Assembly (NCBI GenBank): GCA_032622095.1
Contig: CP136064.1
Span: forward strand, 253,212,484-253,276,483
DNA: 64,000 nt
Reading direction: 5' to 3'
Source of the DNA: Siphonodentalium dalli
Lineage: Eukaryota > Mollusca > Scaphopoda > Gadilida > Siphonodentaliidae
Notes under the pieces: model-generated
What the model was told of the DNA's origin: nothing
The model's database searches: none
The model's input: the letters and a program-made list of their open reading frames with translations, nothing else
Position numbers and translations under genes: made by a program
In this document: one piece after another, positions 22,014 to 31,960 of the stretch
Layout: every line of letters starts with the position of its first letter
Numbering within the stretch: the first letter of the stretch is position 1

Positions 22014-25000
22014 TTAGTGTGCCTTTTGTGGAATTAGGTAGCCAGCCGCATTAGTGTGCCTGGATTCTCTTGTTCTTTTAGCATATTCGTCAATTTTTAT
22101 TGCAGCATGTTGATGGTGAATTTTGTGCATCATGAATAATCGAGCCTGGTGCCTCCTGGACTGTAAAGAGTGCCATCTCAGATTATCTATCATGTCTGAT
22201 ACGCTGGATGTTCTTCTGAATCTGTTGAGAGCATATCTAGCAGCGCGTCGTTGGACTTTCTCCAATGCATCTATATTCTTCTCTGTATATGGATCCCATA
22301 CAGTCGGTGCATATTCCATTAATGGCCTTACTAAAGACTTGTACGCAGTCGCCTTCAGATGATGAGAACTTATCTGTAGATTTCTCTTCAGAAAATTCAG
22401 CGTCCTGTTAGCCTTGGCAGCTGTATTGTCTATATGCTGATTCCATGACATATTTGATGTAATAGTCACTCCAAGATATTTTGTCTTCTGCGCCTTTTTT
22501 AATTGTATCCCATGGAGTGAGTATTCTGAATCGATAATATTCTGCGAATGGGTTATATGCATTGCTTCACATTTAGCTGGATTGAAGCTCATTTTCCATT
22601 TATTCTCCCACTCTTCTAGTGATCTGATGTCCTTTTGTAGTTCCTCTGCATCTTCCGGTGTATGTATAGTCTTGTATAATAGAGTGTCATCGGCAAATAG
22701 TCTTACATTTGATTTTATTCCTTTATCGAGGTCATTTATGTAGTAGAGGAACAGACTAGGTCCCAACACTGACCCTTGTGGAACTCCTGATGTAACTCTT
22801 CCTTCGTATGACTTCTCTCCATTTACTACAACATTCGGTCTTCTATCTTGTAAGAAACTTCCTATCCATTTGTTTGTTTTGCCATCAATTCCATAGGTCT
22901 TTAGTTTATATAGTAGATGGTTGTGGCTGACCTTATCAAACGCCTTGCTGAAGTCAAGGAAAATTACATCTGTTTGCAGTCCATTGTTTATATTGTTTGT
23001 AATATCTGCAGTGAATTCAATTAGCTGTGTTTCACACGACCTCTTGTCTCTGAATCCATGCTGTTTGTCAGTTAATATTAGTTGTTCTTTTCCATGTTTC
23101 ATTATGTTGCTACAAATAATATGCTCCATTATTTTACATGTTATGCATGTCAGTGAAATTGGTCGGTAGTTAGCTGGGTCATTCTTCTTTCCTTTCTTAT
23201 ATACTGGCACAACATTTGCTTTCTTCCATATGGATGGTACTTCTCCAGTTCCATATGACTTTCTGAATATTGCTCCTAGAATCATGCATATAGTGGGTGC
23301 CAGGGTCTTTAAAATTAATGGGCTAATCTCATCTGGTCCAGGTGCTTTATGGATCTTCAACTCTCTCAAAAGTTTTTCTATCCCAGGGTCCGTAATTTCT
23401 ATGTCTTCCATTGATGAGTAAGATAATAATTCTGTGGCTTCTCCACTCAAGGTGCTGTAAGCGTCCTGTTTGTTGAAGACAGACTCAAATTGTCGGTTTA
23501 GTGCATCGGCTTTTTCTTTTGGAGTTTCAAACCTTTCCCCATCAACTTCAAGCATCTCCACTCCAGATTTTTCCGTCTTCATATGCTTCACATAAGTCCA
23601 GAATTTCTTCATACATTTGAACGTATCCTTTTCTTCCTTCATCGGTGTTACCATAGAATCAACATAGTCCCAGTATGCTCGCCTCATTTCCTTCTGGATA
23701 TTTCTTTTTAATTCTTTGAACTGAGCGGCGCTATTATCTTTCTCATGGACTTCGCCTGTGTTCCTCTTCATACTTTTATGTAGCCGGTCCCTTTTTCTCA
23801 TCATTTTCCTGATGTTTTGTGTAATCCATGGAAGCTTGTCCTTCTTCCGGGCAGATTTGTGTGGGATGAACTTTCTAGCACCTTCAGTGATTGCTTGCTG
23901 GAATATTGTATATAATTCATTTGCCGAGTGTGATTCCTTCTTGCTCTGTATATCATGGTTAGTCTCTGTCATAAGTTTGCTGAATTCAGACCAGTCAGCC
24001 TTTCCATAAATTGGAATTTCTCTCTGCTTCTGCATATTCTGCATAATTGGAATGTCTATCTCTACCTTTGGAATATCGTGGTCTGAAATGCCTGGAAGGA
24101 TGTTGACATGGCAATCAGCTTGTGGGTAATTTGTTGCTATCAGGTCTAGTGTAGATTCTCCTCTTGTCTTCTCTTCAACTATTTGTCGTAAGCAACTATC
24201 ATCTATTATATCCTTAAATTTTGAGTGGAGTTTTGGGTAGTTGCATTTTGTTGGATCCAATATATTGTCTTTCCAATTCCATCCTGGCAGATTGAAATCT
24301 CCAGCTAAAATCAAACGTTGGCGGTTGATTTTGTCACCAAGTGTCTGAAGGGAACTCTCTAGCTTATCCAGGCTATACTCATCATCTTCATGTGGTCTGT
24401 AGTAAGAGCCAATGTAGAGGTCTCTGCTTTTCTTCAGCTTCACTTTTGCCCAAATTATTTCACAATCAGTTTCCAGCTCATACGCTCTGCTCATCTGTAT
24501 TCCTTGCCTACATGCTATGAATACACCACCCTTGGTATTGTCCTTTTCCCTGTCTCTTCTTAGAATGTTATACTTATTTGTAGGTAGGTACGTACTGCTG
24601 TTATCCGAACTATCCATCCATGATTCAGTTCCAACAATAAAATCTGGTTGCTCATCTTCTGTCAGCACTTCAAGTAAATGCTTCTTATTCTTGACACTCT
24701 GGAAGTTTATATTCAACAAGGTGATCTTGCTATTATTGGATTTCCTCTGCTGTTTCCTGTCATCATTTGTGTCATTGTCACTCTCATTCAGGATAGTATT
24801 AATCGCAGTGTCAATGATCGTGGGGTCATTCTGGTCCTCAAATTCATTTGCATGTTGTTTTTCATTGCATTCTTTACATTTCCAATCTTTCGTTTCCTTA
24901 ATAAACACCAATCCCTCTGTGCAGTTGTGATGAAACCATTTTTCACAAGATTTGCATTGCAATACCTTCTTTGCGTTCTTCTTCCGTATTTCTGCTGGGG

Positions 25001-25289
25001 GGACAGCTTTCTTGCAGTTGCCACATGGAAAGCTGGGTTGTCTTGGGCCTGGATTTACTTCTATATCCCCTGATTGCAATAACAGGAAAACAATTATGAG
25101 ACTTCTGCCGCGTTTTAGATTACCAAGTGGTGACTCCAACCTATAGCGATTCTTCACCACAGAAGAGTTTATAAAAATATGCGACGAAATCTGTGTCAAA
25201 TTGCGTAGTCTCTGGTCGGGCAATCGGTCAATAATTGACAAAAATCGTCTTGATCCTTTCGGGTGGGTTGTATAATGGAACGTACTCAC
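22014..25289 (-). CDS. LINE polyprotein: 2A-like motif, PHD-like finger, AP endonuclease, reverse transcriptase
   Basis: One uninterrupted frame of 1091 codons. A hydrophobic stretch (residues 63-71) leads into SGDIEVNPGP (73-82), a 2A-like sequence at which translation would release an 82-residue leader ending at Gly81 before Pro82. A PHD-like finger follows (Cys89, Cys92, Cys112, Cys115, His120, Cys123, Cys138, Cys141). The AP-type endonuclease spans about 189-410 with TES (Glu222), GDFNLPG (Asp331, Asn333) and SDHD (402-405). The reverse transcriptase spans about 650-910 with LDFSKAFD (Asp779), GVPQGSVLGP and FADD (865-868). A 3-prime thumb-like region completes it. All key residues are present, which suggests recent activity. 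The upstream ATG at 25289 is used because the 2A motif needs an N-terminal leader. CR1-like is my assignment from motif wording; L2 is possible. Confidence 0.93.
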   Translation of the reverse strand: MSTFHYTTHPKGSRRFLSIIDRLPDQRLRNLTQISSHIFINSSVVKNRYRLESPLGNLKRGRSLIIVFLLLQSGDIEVNPGPRQPSFPCGNCKKAVPPAEIRKKNAKKVLQCKSCEKWFHHNCTEGLVFIKETKDWKCKECNEKQHANEFEDQNDPTIIDTAINTILNESDNDTNDDRKQQRKSNNSKITLLNINFQSVKNKKHLLEVLTEDEQPDFIVGTESWMDSSDNSSTYLPTNKYNILRRDREKDNTKGGVFIACRQGIQMSRAYELETDCEIIWAKVKLKKSRDLYIGSYYRPHEDDEYSLDKLESSLQTLGDKINRQRLILAGDFNLPGWNWKDNILDPTKCNYPKLHSKFKDIIDDSCLRQIVEEKTRGESTLDLIATNYPQADCHVNILPGISDHDIPKVEIDIPIMQNMQKQREIPIYGKADWSEFSKLMTETNHDIQSKKESHSANELYTIFQQAITEGARKFIPHKSARKKDKLPWITQNIRKMMRKRDRLHKSMKRNTGEVHEKDNSAAQFKELKRNIQKEMRRAYWDYVDSMVTPMKEEKDTFKCMKKFWTYVKHMKTEKSGVEMLEVDGERFETPKEKADALNRQFESVFNKQDAYSTLSGEATELLSYSSMEDIEITDPGIEKLLRELKIHKAPGPDEISPLILKTLAPTICMILGAIFRKSYGTGEVPSIWKKANVVPVYKKGKKNDPANYRPISLTCITCKIMEHIICSNIMKHGKEQLILTDKQHGFRDKRSCETQLIEFTADITNNINNGLQTDVIFLDFSKAFDKVSHNHLLYKLKTYGIDGKTNKWIGSFLQDRRPNVVVNGEKSYEGRVTSGVPQGSVLGPSLFLYYINDLDKGIKSNVRLFADDTLLYKTIHTPEDAEELQKDIRSLEEWENKWKMSFNPAKCEAMHITHSQNIIDSEYSLHGIQLKKAQKTKYLGVTITSNMSWNQHIDNTAAKANRTLNFLKRNLQISSHHLKATAYKSLVRPLMEYAPTVWDPYTEKNIDALEKVQRRAARYALNRFRRTSSVSDMIDNLRWHSLQSRRHQARLFMMHKIHHQHAAIKIDEYAKRTRESRHTNAAGYLIPQKAH
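25044..25085 (-). other. 2A-like ribosome-skipping motif
   Basis: Encodes LLLQSGDIEVNPGP at residues 69-82 of the LINE ORF. It fits the D-[VI]-E-x-N-P-G-P signature completely. 2A-like sequences of this form are known from N-termini of APE-type LINEs in marine invertebrates. Confidence 0.92.
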
Positions 25290-25431
25290 CCGATCTCATG
25301 GTCGTGCGCTGCTTTCCACTCCCCGTATGTAGTTTATGGCAATAATTATCACTAAAAAGTTCGTCAAAATGTCCATGGAATGGGGACTGGATGAATCCAA
25401 TATGGCCACGACTCCATGATCTCGCTTATTA

Positions 25432-26009
25432 ACTCATTTAAATTAATTTCTTTGTATTAAAACACAATAAAACATTAATTGTAGCACTTTGCATAAATAT
25501 TCTGGTAAATACTGCAATGAGTAAAATTTTGACATCTGAAGAAATAGTTATGATTTAAGGTGATAAACGATATCATTCATAGAAATTGTTATTTGTTAGT
25601 TGCACAGTGAAATTCTAATTCATTGATATTGATATTGCGAATACCTTGCAGGGCTTTAAATTAAGATAAGATAGGATACATTTTAATGGTCTTTGGATAA
25701 CCATAACAAGTAACAGTCAACAATACAAATAAAATGACAAGTGCAAGAGATAGCTTTTAGAAAAACTATTATATATCGTGAATAATATGCAGTGTAGTAA
25801 AATTGAGTTACATGTAATAAACATGTACATATGGCAATTTATCAGTAGGTATAAATATCATGGGTTTTACTCAAGAATTGGCTCTGTAAAGAGGTTGTCC
25901 GGCACTATCAGGTGACCAAAAACCATCGGGATAGCATAAAAAGCAGTCTAACAACCATTTGTTTCCATTATGGTCCCCAATTCAGCAATATAGATATCCC
26001 TTTATTTGG
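25432..26009. other. Unassigned stretch
   Basis: AT-rich, no coding region or clear repeat seen. Confidence 0.3.
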
Positions 26010-26185
26010 TTATACATGAACCATGTGCACCCAAGCAGACTTCTCTATCTGAGTTGACAGCAGCATCCTACTCATCAATCTGATATATTGCTCAAATCAG
26101 CAAATTATAGACTTTGAGGCATGTTTTCACTCAGCTATGCCAATTGATTCTATGCCGAATCAAATCTATCAGGCCTGAGGGTGTA
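26010..26185 (+). repeat. Direct repeat, copy 1 (second copy 27058-27238)
   Basis: The run from catgaaccatgtgcacccaa to gccgaatcaaatctatcagg recurs at 27058-27238 with about 80 percent identity by eye. No TIR or coding content; a segmental or unknown transposon duplication. Confidence 0.8.
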
Positions 26186-26484
26186 AAATTGAAATTCAGT
26201 TATTAAATTTTGTTTTAAATGTCTTGTTTCACAGTGAACTGATTTTAATAGTCATAAGTTTTCACCAGTTTATTTATAATACCGGAAAGAGTCATTTTCA
26301 AGTGAGGGTACCATCTCATATTATCAGGCTTCCTAGAAGAAATTAATCATTCCCTGTTAAAAAACACTGATTACTGTATGGATTCTATTCAATTCTCAAA
26401 TTACATACTGGAATGTTCTAATTTTCATTTTTAATGATGACCAGTTACTATAAGCAGACGGCAACAAGACTGGATATGCTGACA

Positions 26485-26805
26485 TTTGCAGAATGAGGGT
26501 GAATTTAGTGACTCTAGAGCTATCCCGATCAGTGGGTTATCATCACCAAATTCATCTTCTGGGAACCTCATTCTTCTTAGGCCTCAACTGCTATGACAGA
26601 ATTAGAATCCGACTGAAGTTCCCATTTGAAGTTGATGTTCACCCATCAGTCACCTTGATTACGCAATTTATCTTCTGCTAATTAGGGGATATAGAAACTG
26701 AATAAAAGGGAAAAAGTAACTTAAAAACAATGTTAATTTGAGACTATAGTTACTTCCCAGAAGATGAGGCATTAGCAGAATGAGGTCCCCAGAGGGTGAT
26801 TTTCA
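26485..26805. mobile_element. Family B element with both hairpin modules
   Basis: First hairpin (26488-26577, diverged), spacer (tgaagttgatgttcacccat, then aattaggggatatagaaact), and start of the second hairpin (gcagaatgaggtccccagag at 26775). The second hairpin is cut short. Confidence 0.75.
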
Positions 26806-27057
26806 GGCTTGTTTCGCACAGTTATATTGACTTCAGTGCAACTTGAATATTTAAAAGTAAAAATAACTCTAATCTATAAAATGAGTCAAAAAATCTCATT
26901 TTGCAAATATCAAGACACTATATCCAGGGTTGGACGGCAAGCAGAGAAACTCTCACATTCATTTGAAGGAATATTGACCATACGAGATAAACATTCTTAA
27001 AATGAATCGGTTGGAAGCGTTAGTGAGTACTTGTCATATACTGTCCTTTTAGCTACA

Positions 27058-27238
27058 GTTCTACATGAGCCATGTGTACCCAAGCAGGCTTGTCTATCCA
27101 AGTTGACAGCCGCGTCCTACTCATCAATCTTTGATATATTGCTCTGATCAGCTGATTTAGACTCCAATGCGTGTTTTCAGTCAGCTATCTACCAATTGAT
27201 TCCATTCCGAATCAAATCAATCAGGGTGTGTGATGCGT
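27058..27238 (+). repeat. Direct repeat, copy 2 (see 26010)
   Basis: Second copy of the block at 26010-26185, containing cagccgcgtcctactcatca. It runs into the block at 27280 that is itself duplicated at 35090. Confidence 0.8.
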
Positions 27239-27279
27239 CTGCTTCCAAGACACAAATCAATCTCATTTGCATAGAAATT

Positions 27280-27510
27280 TACCCAACAATAATAACCTGT
27301 CGTCCTGCTCCTGTTTGTCTCGACAGCCGAAAGGCCAAGTCAATGAAATTACAAGGCGGGCCTCCATGCTGACTGATTAGCCTTTACGTCTAACGTATTG
27401 TATCCGATATCGGAACATGGGCAGTCTCACATCTCATTCTCAGTTCAAACAAATCGCTCTTATGTCGAATGGTCACTTCATTGTATGGGGATAATTAGCC
27501 GATATGGACT
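27280..27510 (+). repeat. Direct repeat (second copy 35075-35260 and 35577-35640), MITE-free copy
   Basis: Contains tgtttgtctcgacagc, caatgaaattacaaggcggg and gctcttatgtcgaatggtca. In the second copy a family A MITE splits this last word exactly at TA, so this copy is the empty site. Confidence 0.88.
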
Positions 27511-27690
27511 CATTTTCTGTGGTGCGAATGTTCTAAGGCCTAAACAAAATTAGGTTTGTTTCGTCCCAACTGTTTCTGGGGTCACACCAATTTGGTAGAT
27601 TAAAATATGCCCCATCCAATTTGAGGTTTCCCAATACTATCAGTTACAACAATGATGATATCTCAACAAAAACTTAGTTTAAACTATTAA

Positions 27691-27815
27691 CCCTTCCATG
27701 ACATGGAGCTTCCTGAAATTTGCATAAAACCCTGTGCCAGTGCATTCTATTATATACATGTATGTGAGTCTCCCATAGGGAGCCACGTATATATATTAAC
27801 AAATACATTGGCCTA
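27691..27815 (+). mobile_element. Family D TTAA element, degraded
   Basis: Starts CCCTTCCATGACATGG after TTAA (27687-27690) and contains the family D core (tgtgccagtgcattctatta, ctcccatagggag). The right end is not preserved. Confidence 0.6.
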
Positions 27816-27858
27816 ACAATATCCACCTTGACCTTGTAAGCCAGGGAATTATCTTATA

Positions 27859-27888
27859 CAGTAATGCCCTAAATAATCGACTCCTTAA
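27859..27888. mobile_element. Family A MITE, left piece split by the 6.3-kb TTAA element
   Basis: CAGTAATGCCCTAAATAATC then gactccTTAA, where the expected next bases (ccacagcag) are found only at 34228. TA precedes at 27857-27858. Confidence 0.88.
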
Positions 27889-28445
27889 CCCTTTACCCAA
27901 CAGTAATATGTCTAACGTCATTACCCACACCAATACTGATAGGAGAGAACGTCGTCACCCCAGCCAACATAACTTTCTGGTAACGTCAAAGTTATAGGAA
28001 AAAATGTATTATTAAATCATATGGTGGCTCTTGTTTATCTGCAAGGATGGTTTTTTTTATTTTAATTAATTGATAACAATTGATTTTCATATTTATGAAA
28101 GTCAAGTCCCCCCCCCCCATTGGCAATGTGCAATTTTTTTTTATTTAATTCATACTACATCCTTAGTATGGGAAGAGCAGGTAAGATGATTTGTTTGATC
28201 ATATATTCCATCTGGCGATGGAGAACAAGGAGACACTATGGAGTTGGTAGGTATCTTTCCAGATTTTTCTTGACTCTGATTCGATGCATAGAATTAAAAT
28301 CAATTTCACATTGAAATGTATCAGATTCTGAATTTTATTGCTGTCATTTCAGCTGGTAATTTCCGAAAATTTATCGTATTATTGTGTTCAATTTATCAAC
28401 AGAAATATTGCAAAACAAAAAATGCCGGAGATCTGGTTGTATACG

Positions 28446-28884
28446 GTACTGCGTGAGACAACACAGTCGCCATAATTTCTTTACTGTTAGCAATCACTTT
28501 CAAATAAAAAAATGAGATCGTTTTGCAGTGCATTCCTTTAAATTTTCACATCTACATGTGCACCAATCACTCTAGTTCATGTCCACATGAATGTGTACCA
28601 TAATTTGACATCGATAAACAAAATTATCCCCCATTATATATTGCATATTTAAATTTGCAAAACAGAAAACGTCGTCGATTGAGTTGTGTATTACGTAAGA
28701 CTGCAAGGCAACACAGTTGCCGTACTTTCTTTACTGTTAGCAATCACTTACTAATAAAATAATGAGATCGTTTTACGCGTGCATTCCTTTAAATTTTCAC
28801 ATCTACATGTGCACCAATCACTCTAGTTCATGTCCATATGAATGCGTACCATACTTTGACATCGTTTAATAAAATTATCCCCAA
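28446..28884 (+). repeat. Tandem duplication, ~238-bp unit
   Basis: Two diverged copies (from about 28446 and 28684) share ctttactgttagcaatcact, aatgagatcgtttt, tttcacatctacatgtgcac and tcactctagttcatgtcc in the same order and spacing. Confidence 0.9.
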
Positions 28885-30084
28885 TATTTTATCAACAAAA
28901 ACACCGCGAAGATTTTGTATGAAGTTTGACGTTGTAACCTCGATTTCCAGAATTACCTTCACTTTTCCACAATCACTAGCAAAGTGTTAACCAACTTCTA
29001 TTTATTTGCATTTAATAATGTACCAACGAAATTCAATAAAATGTGGAAATGCATTGTGAAATTGATTCCAGTATTGTAAAAATCTGATTAACTGTTGTTG
29101 ACACGTGATCACAAATAGTAACCAATGTAAACAAAACACAAGCCATGATCGTGAGGATACAGAAATAAGATGTGCAACGTCGACGTAAATACTTCGACAA
29201 TTACTCCGTGTGTCATGTATATTTAAAAAAAGACATAAAAACAGCATTAATAGACTAAAATTTCAATTTTTTAAAGTGATGTGAAACGTAAATTTTGAAC
29301 CTCACAATTGAGTTCCCTGCGTTATTCTGTGGAAAGACTGAATAAAATAACCCCCATACACGAAATGCCCCAACCAGATATCAGTTTGTACTAATTATAC
29401 GGCCACGTAACTAACTATTTACTTTCCCTCAATCGGGACGAATAATTCCACTGTAAACGCGAAATAAATACACTAACGAGTTGTCGTGTGCAGTCACGGA
29501 AACACCCGAACACTTCCGACTTGGTCGGGATTGAGTCGGCTTTCGTTCTCAGAAAATAGCTTCCGTGGAGGGAGGCCGTTTGCTGGAATAGCGTAACATC
29601 AGCTTAATAAAACGAAAAACAAGCGGTATAGTCAATTCGAATGGGAGGGATATAAAAGGAAGTATTGCCTGAAATCACCAACGGAAGAACATTGACCGAG
29701 TTATGAAAGAATTATAATCAAAGTGGTCATGATCGAGCAATGAACAACGGTAACAGTTGAAAATGTTACTATTTATAGAAATTTGTAATCGTTGCAGATC
29801 GTTGACCGATTTTATGATGGATATACAGCAGGTACAGTCTCGTGCAGAAAGAGTTGTCTTACATGTGTATTTCAAACTGTTTAATTACCTGTGCAATGCT
29901 ACATGTGTGCCATATTGCTGTTCACTATTCTAGTACAGACCGTATTTGTTTGGGACAACGATGGTGATATAGATATCCATATGGAATTATGTTTTCTTCA
30001 ATTTTTGAGTTTATATAGGCCCAAATAAATATACCATAAGATGGACTCAATCATTGACAGTTAAAATTGGATGGAAGTAAAGAA
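28885..30084. other. Unassigned stretch in the 6.3-kb element
   Basis: No coding region supported; the short open frames here have no recognisable domains. Confidence 0.3.
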
Positions 30085-30750
30085 GTGTTGTGTATTTGCA
30101 CTAAGTAATCGCAATTCGCTTTATGCTTAAGCGCAAATATTTGTATGCAAATAAATAATAAATGTAAAAAAGACTCCCATGTGATTTGCTCTAAACTCAA
30201 ATTAACTCAGGCCATAAAACATTACTCAAACATAGGTGAGGACTCCACCCAGATCCCATACTAAGATGGATATTCAGACTGAGGAAACCAGTTGGAGATA
30301 GGTACATGTATTTGCTTAAGCATAATTCATTTCAATTACGCTTAAGTGTAAATGAAATCCACTTAAGCGTAAATGAGTTGCGCTTAACCGTAATTCATAT
30401 ACACTCCCATTGAACTCCACATACTCAAGCTGAAATGGATGCAACCACATTACTAATGCCAGTAAGTTAACATACATCAGATTATACAAATATACATATA
30501 AGGTAAGACAGCCGATGAAATTATTGCTCTTAATATAATTCCAATGTATTATGATAACGCATAAGTCAATTATGCTTAAGCGTAAATGATTACATTAAGC
30601 GTAACTGATTTATGCTTAAGCGTAAATTATTTACGCTTAAATGCAATTAGTTAATATAAAATGTGAAAATGAATCATTTGCGCTTAAGCGCAAGTATATG
30701 TCTATCAATATATTTGCGCTTAAGCGCAAATACCTAGCACTCCCTTACTT
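30085..30750. repeat. Cluster of TTAAGCG palindromic words
   Basis: The word GCTTAAGCG, its strict palindrome TTTGCGCTTAAGCGCAAA (30676 and 30715) and degraded forms (gcttaagcgtaaat) occur more than a dozen times in both orientations with irregular spacing. Further copies lie at 31275-31345. It is not a tandem repeat. A family of binding sites or a decayed dispersed satellite are both possible. Confidence 0.85.
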
Positions 30751-31239
30751 CCCTCTGATTGTGAATGATAGAGTCCATCTCATAGTATATTATCATGGAC
30801 CCATAGTAGTAGCCCCATATAATACTGAAACATTGAAGAAAAAATATTTCCATATGCATATATCAGCATCTCTGTCCCTGGTGTCCCAAGAATTGGTGCC
30901 TCACTCCCAGAGCTCTAGTATATTTTATTAAAGTGACATCTTCTACACAGATATATACCATTTCCATGGCCATAAATATGGAATTCGGGGTTACTGGGGA
31001 CTCGCTTCCCTCATATGGTGTACTTATTGACTTGAAATTGGGGAAAACCCCAATTTTCATATTATCAGCATCCCTGTCCCCAAGAATTTGTGTCTCGATC
31101 CCAGAGATCTAGTATATTTTATAAAAGAGATATATCCTGCACATATCTCTACCATTTCCATGGTCATAAAAGAGATATTGGGGTTACTGGAGGGGTGCTT
31201 CCCTCATATGGTGGGTCTGTGCCATTTAAATTAATTCAG

Positions 31240-31345
31240 GGGGGGGGGGGGTGATATCAATGCATATTAATTTTTATTTGCGCAAATGATTTACACTGAA
31301 GCGCAAATGATAGATGTTATTTTGCGAAATATTTGCGCTTGATCT
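31240..31345. repeat. G tract and second small TTAAGCG-like cluster
   Basis: A G12 run near 31240 is followed by tttgcgcaaatga, gaagcgcaaatga and tttgcgcttgatc, degraded versions of the word cluster at 30085-30750. Confidence 0.65.
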
Positions 31346-31376
31346 TAAATGAATAATAAATGTGAAATGGGTATCC

Positions 31377-31960
31377 CATACATGAAATGCCGTATCTATA
31401 TGCTATAGCGCGTATATCCTACAGGTCTGGGTGAACCACCGATCAATCAATAACAGCCCGATCGGGCTAAAGTAGACCGATCAGGCTAAAATAGACCGAT
31501 CGTTCTTTCACAGCCAGCTTGAATCTTGGATAAAGGGAGTAGGCCTACTCTAAATTGTTCTTTCAAGTGAAATAGGCCTCCCATACATGAAACGCCTTAT
31601 CTATATACTATAGCGCGCATACCCTACAGGTCTGGGTGAACCACCGATCAATCAATAATAGCCCGATTGGGCTAAAATAGACCGATCGGTCTTTCACAGC
31701 CAGCCTGAATCTTGGATAAAGGGAGTAAGCCTACTATAAATTGTTCTTTCAAGTGAAATAGGCCTCCCATACATAAAACGCCTTATCTATATCCTATAGT
31801 GCCCATATCCTACAGGTCTGGATGAACCACCGATCAATCAATAATAGCCCGATCGGGCTAAAATATACCGATCGGGCTAAAATAATCCCATCGGTCTTTC
31901 ACAGCCAGCATGAATCTTGGATAAAGGGAGTAGACCTACTCTAAATTGTTCTTTCAAGTT
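31377..31960 (+). repeat. Tandem array, three ~190-bp units
   Basis: Three units share cttatctatatactatagcg, tacaggtctgggtgaaccac, cgatcaatcaataatagccc and gaatcttggataaagggagt. Each has an internal sub-repeat of ccgatcgggctaaaatagac in one to three copies, giving unit length variation. Confidence 0.93.

Larger units (their letters stand above)
21635..25330 (-). mobile_element. CR1-like non-LTR retrotransposon (LINE)
   Basis: Minus-strand element with 5-prime UTR near 25290-25330, a long ORF (25289-22014), a 370-bp 3-prime UTR and a terminal (GAA)n tail (21635-21652 as TTC repeats on the plus strand). Short tandem 3-prime tails are usual in CR1/L2-type LINEs. The tail abuts the TTAA palindrome. 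The exact 5-prime end and target duplication could not be fixed. Confidence 0.88.
21401..25429. mobile_element. TA-flanked TIR element holding a palindrome and a LINE
   Basis: Ends ATAAGCGAGATCACTGAGTT (left) and, inverted, ATAAGCGAGATCATGGAGTC (right), about 52 bp each with shared gccatattggattcatccag. TA flanks at 21399-21400 and 25430-25431 point to Tc1/mariner-type transposition. Removing the LINE and the inner palindrome leaves only a few hundred bases, so the original was a MITE. Confidence 0.85.

Noticed and set aside
28120-28314. Possible exon with donor-like gcaggtaagatg
   Set aside because: A single donor-like word without an acceptor or any recognisable protein is not sufficient.
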